This document shows, piece by piece, positions 1-9,321 of a stretch of 51,207 bases of DNA. The notes under the pieces were generated by a model. That model saw only the letters and a program-made list of their open reading frames with translations. It had not been told where the DNA came from and ran no database searches. A program made the translations under genes and the position numbers. Position 1 is the stretch's first letter. Each line of letters starts with the position of its first letter. Origin of the DNA: Tepidimonas sp. UBA997. GTDB lineage: Bacteria; Pseudomonadota; Gammaproteobacteria; Burkholderiales; Burkholderiaceae_C. The stretch lies in NCBI GenBank assembly GCA_002291945.1, contig DBAZ01000074.1:1-51207 (forward strand). Reading direction: 5' to 3'.

Positions 1-1
1 G

Positions 2-597
2 GCGGCCGAGCGCGAGCTCGCCCAGCTCGACGAGGCGGGGCGCCAGGGGGAGGGCGCGCAGGTCCTGTTCGGCACGATCCGCCTGATCCGCTTCGACGCG
101 GCCGGCGCGCGCGCGGCGTTCCGCGCGGCGCTCGCGGCCAACGCGGAGTCGGTGCCCGCCCGGCTCGGCCTCGCGCGGCTCGCGGCGCTGGAGGGCGACG
201 CGGAGGGGGCGGAGCGGCTGCTGGCGGAGGTGCTGCGGCGCGACCCGGCGAACGCCGAGGCGACGGCGCGGCTGACGGCGCAGGCGGTGGGAACCGGGCC
301 GCGCGCCGCGTCCTCGCGCGCGGCGCTGGAGGCCGCGCTCGCGGCCTACCTGCTGGAGCCGGCGCTGAACCTCGCGGTGGCGGGGGTGCTGGCGCGCGCG
401 GGCGAGCTGCCGCGCGCGGCGGCGCTGCTGCAGGGCGAGGCGGTGCGGGGCGCCCCGCGGCTGCGCCTGCCGGCGATGATCGCGCTCGCCGAGGTGCGCG
501 CGGCGCAGGGCCAGTGGAACGAGGCCGAGACGGCGGCGCGCAACGCCGTGGCCGAGGACCCCGAGAGCGGCGCGGCGCGGCGGCTGCTCGCGCTGCT
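2..597 (+). CDS. TPR-repeat protein fragment (part 1 of a chimeric frame), 5' end outside window
   Basis: The frame is open from base 2, so the true start lies left of the window; the first ATG at 152 is internal. The translation is alanine-, arginine- and leucine-rich, with tetratricopeptide-like helical pairs (for example GARAAFRAALAANAES, AERLLAEVLRRDPANAEA and NEAETAARNAVAEDPESGAA). It resembles the TPR proteins of PEP-CTERM/exopolysaccharide systems, but no specific role can be assigned. Third codon positions are almost all G or C and overall GC is clearly higher than in any other gene here. At about codon GAARRLLALL the sequence changes without a stop into a membrane transporter-like segment. 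I infer the piece is foreign to the rest of the contig. Confidence 0.6.
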
Positions 598-1145
598 GGT
601 CTTCATCGGCGGACTGTCGGCGGCCACCGGCATGATCATCGTCGAGGCCATCGCGGTCGCGACGATGGTCTGCAACGACCTGGTCATGCCGCGGCTGCTG
701 CGCATCGCCCGGGTCGCTGCGCGCGCCGACCTGTCGGCGCTGCTGCTGTGGGTGCGGCGCGTGGCGATCCTGCTGCTGCTGCTGCTGGGCTACCTGTACT
801 TCGCCCTTGCCGGTGACGCCTACGCGCTGGTCCAGATCGGCCTGATCAGCTTTGCCGCGGTCGCCCAGTTTGCGCCGGTACTGCTGGGCGGCATGTACTG
901 GAAGGGCGGCACGCGCGCCGGCGCGCTGGCCGGGCTGCTCGCCGGCTTCGGGCTGTGGGCCTACACCCTGATGCTGCCCTCGATCGCCAAGTCCGACTGG
1001 TGGACCACCGGCTTCGTCGAGCTCGGGCCCTGGGGCATCGCGCTGCTGCGCCCCGAGCAGTTGCTCGGCCTGGCCGGGCTGGACCCGCTCACCCACGCGC
1101 TGTTCTGGAGCCTGCTGGCCAACGTCGCGCTCATGGGTGTCACCC
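598..1145 (+). CDS. Sodium:solute symporter-like membrane fragment (part 2 of a chimeric frame)
   Basis: The segment begins with FIGGLSAATGMIIVEAIAVA and continues through hydrophobic stretches (VRRVAILLLLLLGYLYFALA, ALVQIGLISFAAVAQFAPVL, GMYWKGGTRAGALAGLLAGF). This is the late-helix region of the SSS family, most like the transporter-type sensor module at the N terminus of CbrA-like hybrid histidine kinases. Neither the first half of the transporter nor any kinase domain is present. The segment joins in frame to TPR sequence on the left and to M48 peptidase sequence on the right, so it cannot be a functional symporter. The right junction lies somewhere between about 1125 and 1160. An assembly join or a composite recombination product is the likely explanation. 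Confidence 0.6.
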
Positions 1146-1963
1146 TGCTGGCGGACGAACAATGGGCCGACGTAGCCATGGTGGGTGGGCAGATCGGTGC
1201 CAGTGCACTGCTGTCGTCGTACTCGCGTGAGCACGAACGCGAGGCCGACGCCCTGGGCCAGAGCTACCTGGTGCAAGGCGGCTACCCGGCCAGCGGCATG
1301 ACCCGCCTGCACCAGTTGCTGGTGGACCAGGAGAAACAGGCCCCCAGCCTGCTGCAGACCATGTTCAGCTCGCACCCCATGAGCAGTGAACGCCTGGCCA
1401 CCGCCGACCGGCTGGCCCGCACCCAGTATGCCGATACGCTCACTCGGCCCACCCGGCGCGAACGTTTCATGGACGAAACCGCCAGCCTGCGCCGCATCAA
1501 GCCCACCATCGAAGCCTGCCAGCAGGGTGAAGTGGCCATGAGCCGGCGCCAGTTGCCGCCAGCGCAGACGGCCTTTGCCCGTGCCGTGCGGGCCACCCCG
1601 CGCGACTACGCGGCCAATCTGCGCATGGCCCAGTGCCTGCAAGCCATGGGCAAAACCCAGGAGGCCCGTGCCTATGCCCAGACGGCACAAAACCTGTTCC
1701 CGCAAGAGGCCCAGGCGCACCGGCTGGCTGGCGTGCTGGCCTTGCAAATGCGCCAACCCGAGCAGGCCTACGAACACCTGACCCGCTTCGACCAGCAACT
1801 GCCCGGCAACCCCGGCATCACCTTCCTGCGCGGCGTGGCGCTCGAAGGCGCTGGCAAGCGCCGTGAAGCCGCTGCCTTGTACCAGCGCTTCCTGCAAACC
1901 ACCCGCCAAGGCGAAGCCGCCCAGTACGCGACCAGCCGTCTGCAGGCCTGGGGGGTGCGTTGA
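1146..1963 (+). CDS. M48 family metalloprotease with C-terminal TPRs, 5'-truncated
   Basis: From about VGGQIGASALLSSYSREHER this is the second half of an M48 zinc protease of the BepA/LoiP type, which acts on outer-membrane proteins in the periplasm. The third metal ligand motif (EREADALG, glutamate in ExxxD context) is present and is followed by SSHPMSSERLATADRL, typical of the family. The preceding HEXXH helix and the signal peptide are missing because the upstream sequence is symporter-like. The C-terminal ~150 residues form TPR-like repeats (AANLRMAQCLQAMGKTQEAR, AHRLAGVLALQMRQPEQAY). Codon use matches the rest of the contig, so I take this as the native part of the mosaic. The stop TGA overlaps the TTG start of the next gene. 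As it stands it should lack catalysis. Confidence 0.75.
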
Positions 1964-2472
1964 ACAGCCCGCAGCACACGGCACGCACGGGTGCGCTGGC
2001 CATCACGCTGGTCTGGCTGGTGGTAGCCGGGGTGTTGTACCTGGCCTTTCAGTGGCTGGACGCACGCGAGCGCCAACACCTGCAGCCGTATGAAGGCGAA
2101 CGCGGCGAGTTGATCATCCCCCGCCACCCGGACGGGCATTTCTACGTGGCGGGCGAAGTAAACCGCGTCCCGGTGCTGTTTCTGGTCGATACCGGAGCCT
2201 CGGCGGTGAGCGTGAGCAACGCTCAGGCGCTCCAGGCCCAATTGCCTCGGGGCCGCGCCGTCACGCTCAACACCGCGAACGGCCAACGGCCGGGTGAAAT
2301 GGTGCACGGCATCCCCGTGCGGGTGGGCCACCTGGCCTGGAACGACACCACCGTCATCGTCGGGCTGGACGTCCCTGATGACCGCAAAGCCCTGCTGGGC
2401 CAGAGTTTTCTGCGGCATTTCGACGTCGAACTGCGCGAGCGGCAAATGGTCTTGCGACCCCGCCTGAACTGA
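1960..2472 (+). CDS. Retropepsin-like aspartic protease (TIGR02281-type), membrane-anchored
   Basis: This 170-residue protein has an N-terminal hydrophobic helix (residues ~10-30, LAITLVWLVVAGVLYLAFQW) and then a single retroviral-type aspartic protease fold. The catalytic motif LVDTGASAVSVS is intact, and a second family motif GLDVPDDRKALLGQSFLRHF follows. Proteins of this family are inner-membrane anchored with the protease domain in the periplasm and probably act as dimers; substrates are unknown. The start chosen is TTG at 1960, which overlaps the stop of the M48 gene (TTGA), indicating translational coupling to the protease. An 8-bp hairpin follows immediately after the stop. Confidence 0.82.
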   Translation: MNSPQHTARTGALAITLVWLVVAGVLYLAFQWLDARERQHLQPYEGERGELIIPRHPDGHFYVAGEVNRVPVLFLVDTGASAVSVSNAQALQAQLPRGRAVTLNTANGQRPGEMVHGIPVRVGHLAWNDTTVIVGLDVPDDRKALLGQSFLRHFDVELRERQMVLRPRLN

Positions 2473-2473
2473 A

Positions 2474-2498
2474 GGCGGCAGCAACCCATTCTGCCGCC
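2474..2498 (+). terminator. Perfect 8-bp hairpin between protease gene and glnS
   Basis: Arms GGCGGCAG (2474-2481) and CTGCCGCC (2491-2498) are perfectly complementary around a 9-base loop. The hairpin starts 2 bases after the protease stop codon. There is no U-run; instead the -10-like hexamer of glnS follows directly. It may be a weak terminator or barrier for upstream transcription, or simply an inverted repeat over the glnS promoter. Confidence 0.45.
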
Positions 2499-2504
2499 TA
2501 AAAT
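2499..2504 (+). promoter_or_regulatory. Candidate -10 box of glnS (leaderless arrangement)
   Basis: TAAAAT lies exactly six bases before the ATG at 2511. The six bases between (CGGCGC) contain no Shine-Dalgarno sequence. With a transcription start 6-7 bases after the hexamer the mRNA would begin at the start codon. No good -35 hexamer is visible. Confidence 0.5.
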
Positions 2505-2510
2505 CGGCGC

Positions 2511-4439
<1,929 letters not shown>

Positions 4440-4712
4440 CGCTGGATGTCCTGCTCTTTGCATCGGTAAATGCCGCATCCCTAGCATGTCGTCCTGGCAG
4501 ATCACGCGCTGCGGCTCGATGGCGTGGTGCAGTTCAGCTTTGTCAAACTGGGCGCGGGTGATGCTGGGCAACACCACGCCATAGCTCTGCAGAAACGCAG
4601 CCGCCCAGTGCCGGTATGAGTGTCGCCATCCCTTGGTGTGATCTGTTGGTTTGTCAGATTTTTGCAGCCAATCTGAGGCGAAACTCAAGGGGTGACCAAG
4701 GAAGGCGGGGGC
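4440..4712. other. Intergenic stretch between glnS and the diguanylate cyclase, possible gene relic
   Basis: No intact gene is recognised. On the minus strand a frame from 4688 reads into and through the glnS 3' end. Its first ~85 residues (WRHSYRHWAAAFLQSYGVVL, then AQFDKAELHHAIEPQRVICQ) look more protein-like than an antisense shadow, and the base composition is lower in GC. It matches no family I know and may be the remnant of an inserted gene. An inverted repeat TCAGATT (4654-4660) / AATCTGA (4670-4676) lies within it; neither orientation has a U-run. Confidence 0.35.
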
Positions 4713-5759
4713 TCACGCCCGGGCCGCACCCAGTTCTTCGACACTCGGCCAGAACACGCGGTCGCGGCCTTCGCGCTTGGCCCGGTACAGGGCGGCATCG
4801 GCTCGCCCAAGGCAAGCCTGCCACGGTTCAGGCTCCCGGTGACTGGACACCCCCACGGAAAACGTCACGGCTTCGCCATGGATCTGTACCGCTTCGCGCA
4901 CCCGCAAGCGGGCGCGCTCCAGAACCGCCATGACGGCTTCGGGATTGCCTGTCGGCAGCCAGATCACGAACTCCTCACCCCCCATCCGATAGAGGCGATC
5001 GGTCTTGCGCAGAGCCGACTGCACCGCAGCGGCCAGGTCACGCAGCACCTGGTCGCCTACTTCGTGGCCATAACGGTCGTTGATTTGCTTGAAGTGATCA
5101 ATATCCAGCAAAGCCAGCGTCCCCGCTGAAGTCTTCTGGGTAAAGGCCTGGGCGAATTCAACTTCCAGCAGGCGGCGATTGCCGATACCCGTCAGAGAAT
5201 CCATCAGGCTGAGGACTTTCCAGTGCAAGATGTCTTTCTTGGCCTGGTAGGAAACCAGAAAACCAAACACGCCAGTCAAGACATTGGTGATGAGGAAGAA
5301 GGGCAAGCCTTCCGTCCCACCCAGTTCCCGCCAAGAAAGCGCGACCGACCCCAGCACGGCTGAAGCCCCCAGCAGGGCCGCGACCCGGGCGGGCACCAGA
5401 AAAAACAGCATCAACACGGCCGGGTACGACCAGAACAGCGCCGCAAAATGGGCCGCATAGCCAATCGCCCAGATACCGCCGACGATGGACACCGCCATGA
5501 TGTACCCCGGCCAGACTGTTCGACCCGTACGCCAAGCGTGCCAAGCGCAGCCACCCAGAATCAAGACCAACATTGCATCGGAAACAGCCGCTACCCAGTT
5601 ACCTTGCCAGGCACGGTAAAAGGTAAAGGGCAATAGCCACAGGACGGCCACCATGCCACCCAGCGTCAGCACGGCCAGCCCGTAGTCATGACGAAGCCGG
5701 TCAAACCAGGATCGCGACGACGTCTGACAATGACAGGACGATGGCGGTGGAGGATTCAT
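4713..5759 (-). CDS. Membrane-bound diguanylate cyclase (GGEEF)
   Basis: The product would make cyclic di-GMP from two GTP. The N-terminal half (residues ~27-172) contains about six hydrophobic segments, a membrane sensor of unidentified MASE type. A GGDEF domain follows from residue ~185. The active-site motif is GGEEF at 260-264, with the substrate-binding DIDHFKQINDRYGH segment near 219. An inhibitory I-site RKTD at 251-254 sits exactly five residues before it, so product feedback inhibition is expected. The frame is open back to 5831, but I prefer the ATG at 5759 (MNPPPP), which leaves a 68-base gap to the upstream gene; the site before it is weak. It is transcribed in the same direction as the small protein at 5828-6115. 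Confidence 0.9.
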   Translation of the reverse strand: MNPPPPSSCHCQTSSRSWFDRLRHDYGLAVLTLGGMVAVLWLLPFTFYRAWQGNWVAAVSDAMLVLILGGCAWHAWRTGRTVWPGYIMAVSIVGGIWAIGYAAHFAALFWSYPAVLMLFFLVPARVAALLGASAVLGSVALSWRELGGTEGLPFFLITNVLTGVFGFLVSYQAKKDILHWKVLSLMDSLTGIGNRRLLEVEFAQAFTQKTSAGTLALLDIDHFKQINDRYGHEVGDQVLRDLAAAVQSALRKTDRLYRMGGEEFVIWLPTGNPEAVMAVLERARLRVREAVQIHGEAVTFSVGVSSHREPEPWQACLGRADAALYRAKREGRDRVFWPSVEELGAARA

Positions 5760-5827
5760 TATCACAAGGTGGATGCAATGCAACGATTGTGCCCCAAGCC
5801 ACCTGTCAACCAGAGGACACTTGAAGT

Positions 5828-6115
5828 TCAATCATCCCATCGGACGACTGGCCCGAGTTTTCGTTCCGCCAGGAACACGGCCTCCCGCAGACTCAAGGCC
5901 GTCCCGCCGTCCATCCAAGGGGCTTCCAGACGCGGCAAATGGTAGCGAATGTAGTAGCAGTCGGCCTCGCGATCGTCCGCCAGTTCAGGAGGGTCTTGCG
6001 GGTCGTGCGTCCCATACAAAGTGTGGTGCCGCACGATACGCACCGGGCAGGTCGTTACCCCGGCGAAAAACCATTGGCCCTGCTTGACGGCAGGGAGTTC
6101 GTCAACTGTGATCAT
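5828..6115 (-). CDS. Small protein of unknown function (95 aa)
   Basis: The start is the ATG at 6115, because GGAG lies 8 bases upstream; the frame could extend six codons further to 6133. The product begins MITVDELPAVKQGQWFFAG and contains a cluster of histidine, tyrosine and acidic residues (VRIVRHHTLYGTHDP, EADCYYIRYHLPRLEAPWMD). I do not recognise the family. It has no signal peptide or membrane segment. Protein-like composition and the ribosome-binding site support it being real. It could be co-transcribed with the downstream diguanylate cyclase gene. Confidence 0.6.
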   Translation of the reverse strand: MITVDELPAVKQGQWFFAGVTTCPVRIVRHHTLYGTHDPQDPPELADDREADCYYIRYHLPRLEAPWMDGGTALSLREAVFLAERKLGPVVRWDD

Positions 6116-6250
6116 TGCGCCTGCTCCACACAAAACGCCACCAACGTGCCTTGACTATAGGGTATGCCTGCGGGGCCAGCAATGCGGAGAACCCTTACCC
6201 GCAAGACCCTGCTGAGCACAGGTTCGGCCTTGCACCGGACAATCCCGTCC

Positions 6251-7771
6251 ATGGAGAACATGCACGTCAACGCCCCGCATCTGGGTACGCCCTTGGCCAA
6301 CACCTACGCCCGCGAACTGCCGGGCCTGTGTGTGCCCTGGTCGCCCAGCCCGGCCCCACAACCGCGCTGGCTGCGCTTCAATGCGGCACTGGCGCAGGAG
6401 TTGGGGCTGGACGCCGACAGATTGCACGACACTGACGGTCTGACGATTTTTTCGGGGCAACGTCTGCCCCTGGGGGCCGAGCCGGTCGCGCAGGCCTATG
6501 CCGGGCACCAGTTTGGCGGGTTCTCTCCCCGTCTGGGGGATGGGCGCGCCTTGCTGCTGGGTGAAATTCAGGACCCGCAGGGCCGTCGGCATGACGTGGC
6601 CTTCAAAGGTTCGGGTGCCACGCCGTTTTCTCGTGGGGGCGACGGGAAAGCGGCCGTGGGCCCGGTGCTGCGCGAGTACCTGATCAGCGAAGCCATGCAG
6701 GCATTGGGCATTCCCACCACACGTACGCTGGCCGCCGTCGCAACGGGCGAAGTCATCCGCCGTCAGACGCCGCTGCCAGGTGCGGTGCTGACCCGCACGG
6801 CCGCCAGCCATATTCGCGTCGGCACTTTGCAGTATGCCGCCAGCCAAGGCGATGCCGAAACCCTGGAACGCCTGCTGCATTACGTGATTCGACGCCACGA
6901 CCCCGAACTAGCCGAAGCCGAACGACCAGCCTTGGCGTTGCTGCAAGCCGTGATGAACCGCCAGGCTGCCCTGGTGGCGCGATGGATGGGGGTGGGATTC
7001 ATTCATGGCGTGATGAACACCGACAACATGACCCTGTCGGGCGAAACGATTGACTACGGGCCTTGTGCCTTCATGGAAGCACACCACCCCGACACCGTGT
7101 TCAGCTCGATCGACCACCATGGCCGCTACGCTTACGGCAACCAGCCCGGCATGGCCCAGTGGAATCTGGCCCGGCTGGCCGAAGCCTTGCTGCCGCTGGT
7201 ACACCCCGAACCCGAGGAAGCCGTGGCGCTGGCAACGGCGGCCATCCATACCTTCCCGGCCCTGTACCAACGGTACTGGCTGGGGGAGTTGCGCCGCAAG
7301 CTCGGTTTGACGGCGCAAGGCGGTGACGAGGCCGCTGACCTGGCCTTGGCCGATGACTACCTGCAACTTCTGACCCAGTGGCGGGTGGATCACACGCTGG
7401 GCTTTTGGGTTTTGAGCCAGGCGCTCAGGCACAGCGAGGGCACCCCTGAGGCGCTCACGGCGTTGTTTGGCGCAGGTGCGGTGCCATGCCAGGCGTGGCT
7501 GCAACGCTGGACGACACGGCTGGAACGACAGAACGCATCGCGGCAGACCGTGGCCCAGCGCATGGACGCCGTCAATCCGGTGGTGATTCCGCGCAACCAC
7601 TGGGTCGAAGAAGCCCTGGAGGCAGCCTCCGAGTCGGGGGATCTGCAGCCCTTCGAGCGCTTGCTGGACGTTGTGCAGCGTCCCTTCGATGCGGGGCTGT
7701 CTGGCTCCCGCTGGGCCCAACCCGCTGCACCTGAACAGACCGCCTGCTACCAGACGTTCTGCGGCACGTGA
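6251..7771 (+). CDS. selO: Protein adenylyltransferase SelO (YdiU/UPF0061)
   Basis: SelO is a pseudokinase-fold enzyme that transfers AMP from ATP to serine, threonine or tyrosine residues and is linked to redox stress. Diagnostic blocks are all present: GHQFGGFSPRLGDGRALLLG, KGSGATPFSRGGDGKAAVGP, then LREYLISEAMQALGIPTTR, GVMNTDNMTLSGETIDYGPC and VVIPRNHWVEEALEAA. The protein ends in CYQTFCGT, a C-terminal cysteine region where homologues carry Cys or Sec. I chose ATG 6251 (506 aa); the frame extends to ATG 6164. That upstream ATG follows TTGACTATAGGGT, so an alternative leaderless start there cannot be excluded. The next gene is a DMT transporter. Confidence 0.93.
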   Translation: MENMHVNAPHLGTPLANTYARELPGLCVPWSPSPAPQPRWLRFNAALAQELGLDADRLHDTDGLTIFSGQRLPLGAEPVAQAYAGHQFGGFSPRLGDGRALLLGEIQDPQGRRHDVAFKGSGATPFSRGGDGKAAVGPVLREYLISEAMQALGIPTTRTLAAVATGEVIRRQTPLPGAVLTRTAASHIRVGTLQYAASQGDAETLERLLHYVIRRHDPELAEAERPALALLQAVMNRQAALVARWMGVGFIHGVMNTDNMTLSGETIDYGPCAFMEAHHPDTVFSSIDHHGRYAYGNQPGMAQWNLARLAEALLPLVHPEPEEAVALATAAIHTFPALYQRYWLGELRRKLGLTAQGGDEAADLALADDYLQLLTQWRVDHTLGFWVLSQALRHSEGTPEALTALFGAGAVPCQAWLQRWTTRLERQNASRQTVAQRMDAVNPVVIPRNHWVEEALEAASESGDLQPFERLLDVVQRPFDAGLSGSRWAQPAAPEQTACYQTFCGT

Positions 7772-7821
7772 TGAGCGCAGGGATTGGCCCTCACAGGTGC
7801 GCGTTCGCGCCACCGCAGCGT

Positions 7822-7995
7822 TAAGATACCCCCATGCTGAAGCATCACATCATCGGCAAAGCCCGCGCCGGGTTGCTGCACCTAGTCCACGGCACAAACA
7901 TGGCTGCCAAACGGCGCACCCCAAGTCAACTTGGGCTTGGCCCGCTGCCCCAACCCTCACCGGCCTATTTTTATGCCTGCTGCCTTGGGCGCTGA
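7822..7995 (+). CDS. Possible 53-codon leader ORF overlapping the DMT transporter start
   Basis: An ATG at 7834 opens a 53-codon frame (MLKHHIIGKARAGLLHLVHG, then TNMAAKRR and so on) ending at TGA 7993-7995. That is 22 bases inside the next gene in another frame. TAAGAT at 7822-7827 lies exactly six bases before the ATG, the same spacing as at glnS, aroC, ribE and dnaE, and there is no Shine-Dalgarno sequence. The feature span includes this hexamer. The peptide is basic and matches nothing I know; it could be a translated leader coupling to the transporter, or chance. Confidence 0.3.
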
Positions 7996-8869
7996 ATTCG
8001 TGTTGCTGGCCGCCCTGTGGGGGGCGTCGTTTTTGTTCATGTTGCTGGGAGCCGCCGAGTTTGGCCCCTGGGCGACCGCCGGCCTGCGGGTGGCCATAGC
8101 CAGCGTGGTTTTGTTGCCGATCCTGCTCTGGGCTGGACACTGGCCCACCCTGCGCCAGCATGCCCGGGCCATCTTGCTGATCGGGCTGTTGAATTCGGCC
8201 ATCCCGTTTGCCTTGTATGCCTACGCGCTGCTGCACATCTCGACCGGGGTGTCGGCTATTCTAAATGCCACCACGCCCCTGTTTGGCGCACTGGTGGCGT
8301 GGCTCTGGCTCAAAGACGTGCCCGGCCCGGCACGCGCCGTCGGCCTCGGGGTGGGCTTCGTCGGGGTGCTGCTGCTGTCGTGGCCCAAGGCCGATTTTTC
8401 GGTCGGCGGCGCTGGCTGGGCGGTGCTCGCGTGCCTCGGTGCCACGTTGAGCTACGGCATCTCGGCCAGTTGCACCAAACGCTACCTGAGCGGGGTACAC
8501 CCGCTCGCCACCGCGACGGGCAGCCAGATCGGGGCCACCCTGGGCCTGGCCCTGCCAGCCTGGTGGTTCTGGCCCACCCAGACCCCCAGCGCCACCGCCT
8601 GGGGTGCCATGCTGGCCGTGGGCGTGCTGTGTACCGCTCTGGCCTACCTGCTGTTTTTCCGGCTCATTGAAAAGGCCGGCCCCAGCAAAACCCTCACCGT
8701 CACCTTCCTGATTCCCGTGTTTGCCATGGGCTACGGTGGCTGGCTGCTGGGTGAAACCATCACCCTGCCGATGGTGCTGGGTGGCGGGGTGATTCTGGCC
8801 GGGGTGGCGCTGGCCACCGGCTGGGTGCGCTGGCCCTGGGGCCACAATCGCGCACAATCAGGGGCATGA
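7973..8869 (+). CDS. EamA-family (DMT superfamily) inner-membrane transporter
   Basis: The 298-residue protein has ten predicted hydrophobic helices in two homologous EamA halves (first half LLAALWGASFLFMLLGAAEF; second half GWAVLACLGATLSYGISAS). Such proteins are drug/metabolite exporters of the inner membrane; the substrate cannot be read from sequence. The conserved helix-4/5 motif STGVSAILNATTPLFGALVA is clear. I chose ATG 7973, since upstream residues are not membrane-like; there is no good ribosome-binding site, so coupling to the small upstream frame is possible. The stop overlaps the aroQ start (ATGA), making a two-gene unit. Confidence 0.9.
   Translation: MPAALGAEFVLLAALWGASFLFMLLGAAEFGPWATAGLRVAIASVVLLPILLWAGHWPTLRQHARAILLIGLLNSAIPFALYAYALLHISTGVSAILNATTPLFGALVAWLWLKDVPGPARAVGLGVGFVGVLLLSWPKADFSVGGAGWAVLACLGATLSYGISASCTKRYLSGVHPLATATGSQIGATLGLALPAWWFWPTQTPSATAWGAMLAVGVLCTALAYLLFFRLIEKAGPSKTLTVTFLIPVFAMGYGGWLLGETITLPMVLGGGVILAGVALATGWVRWPWGHNRAQSGA
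8853..8858 (+). promoter_or_regulatory. -10-like hexamer just upstream of aroQ
   Basis: CACAAT is seven bases before the aroQ ATG. Unlike the other cases an AGGGG ribosome-binding sequence sits in the gap, so a leaderless start is less certain here. Confidence 0.3.
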
Positions 8870-9321
8870 AAAAAATTCTTCTCCTCAACGGCCCCAACCT
8901 GAACCTGCTGGGCCTGCGTGAACCCGGCCAGTACGGGCACACCACACTGCCCGATGTGGAGGCCCAGTGCCGGGCTACCGGGCAGCGGCTGGGCTATGAC
9001 GTGGAGTGTTTTCAGAGCAACTGGGAAGGTGCGCTGATCGACAAAATCCACGACTACGGCCGCCTGTACAAAGCGGGCGAGGCCTTGGGTTGTGTGTTCA
9101 ACCCGGGGGCTTACACCCACACCTCGATCGCCTTGCACGACGCCATCAAAGGAGTGGACGGCTTGCCTGTGGTGGAGTGCCACATCTCGAACGTGCATGC
9201 CCGTGAGGCCTTTCGGCACCAGTCGTGGATTTCACCCGTCGCAGCCGGCATCGTGGTGGGCTTCGGGGTGGAGGGCTACGTCATCGCGCTGGAAGCGCTG
9301 GTGCGCAAGTACGGGCGCTGA
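8866..9321 (+). CDS. aroQ: Type II 3-dehydroquinate dehydratase
   Basis: This enzyme catalyses the third shikimate-pathway step, 3-dehydroquinate to 3-dehydroshikimate, as a dodecamer in the cytoplasm. The type II signature LLNGPNLNLLGLREPGQYG includes catalytic Tyr23 and Arg18. The downstream FNPGAYTHTSIALHDAI and VVECHISNVHAREAFRHQS segments carry the substrate-binding Asn, the catalytic His and the lid residues. Length (151 aa) is normal. It overlaps the transporter upstream by four bases and converges with the MFS gene, whose last 41 bases overlap its 3' end on the other strand. aroC lies 1.2 kb away on the opposite strand. Confidence 0.97.
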   Translation: MKKILLLNGPNLNLLGLREPGQYGHTTLPDVEAQCRATGQRLGYDVECFQSNWEGALIDKIHDYGRLYKAGEALGCVFNPGAYTHTSIALHDAIKGVDGLPVVECHISNVHAREAFRHQSWISPVAAGIVVGFGVEGYVIALEALVRKYGR

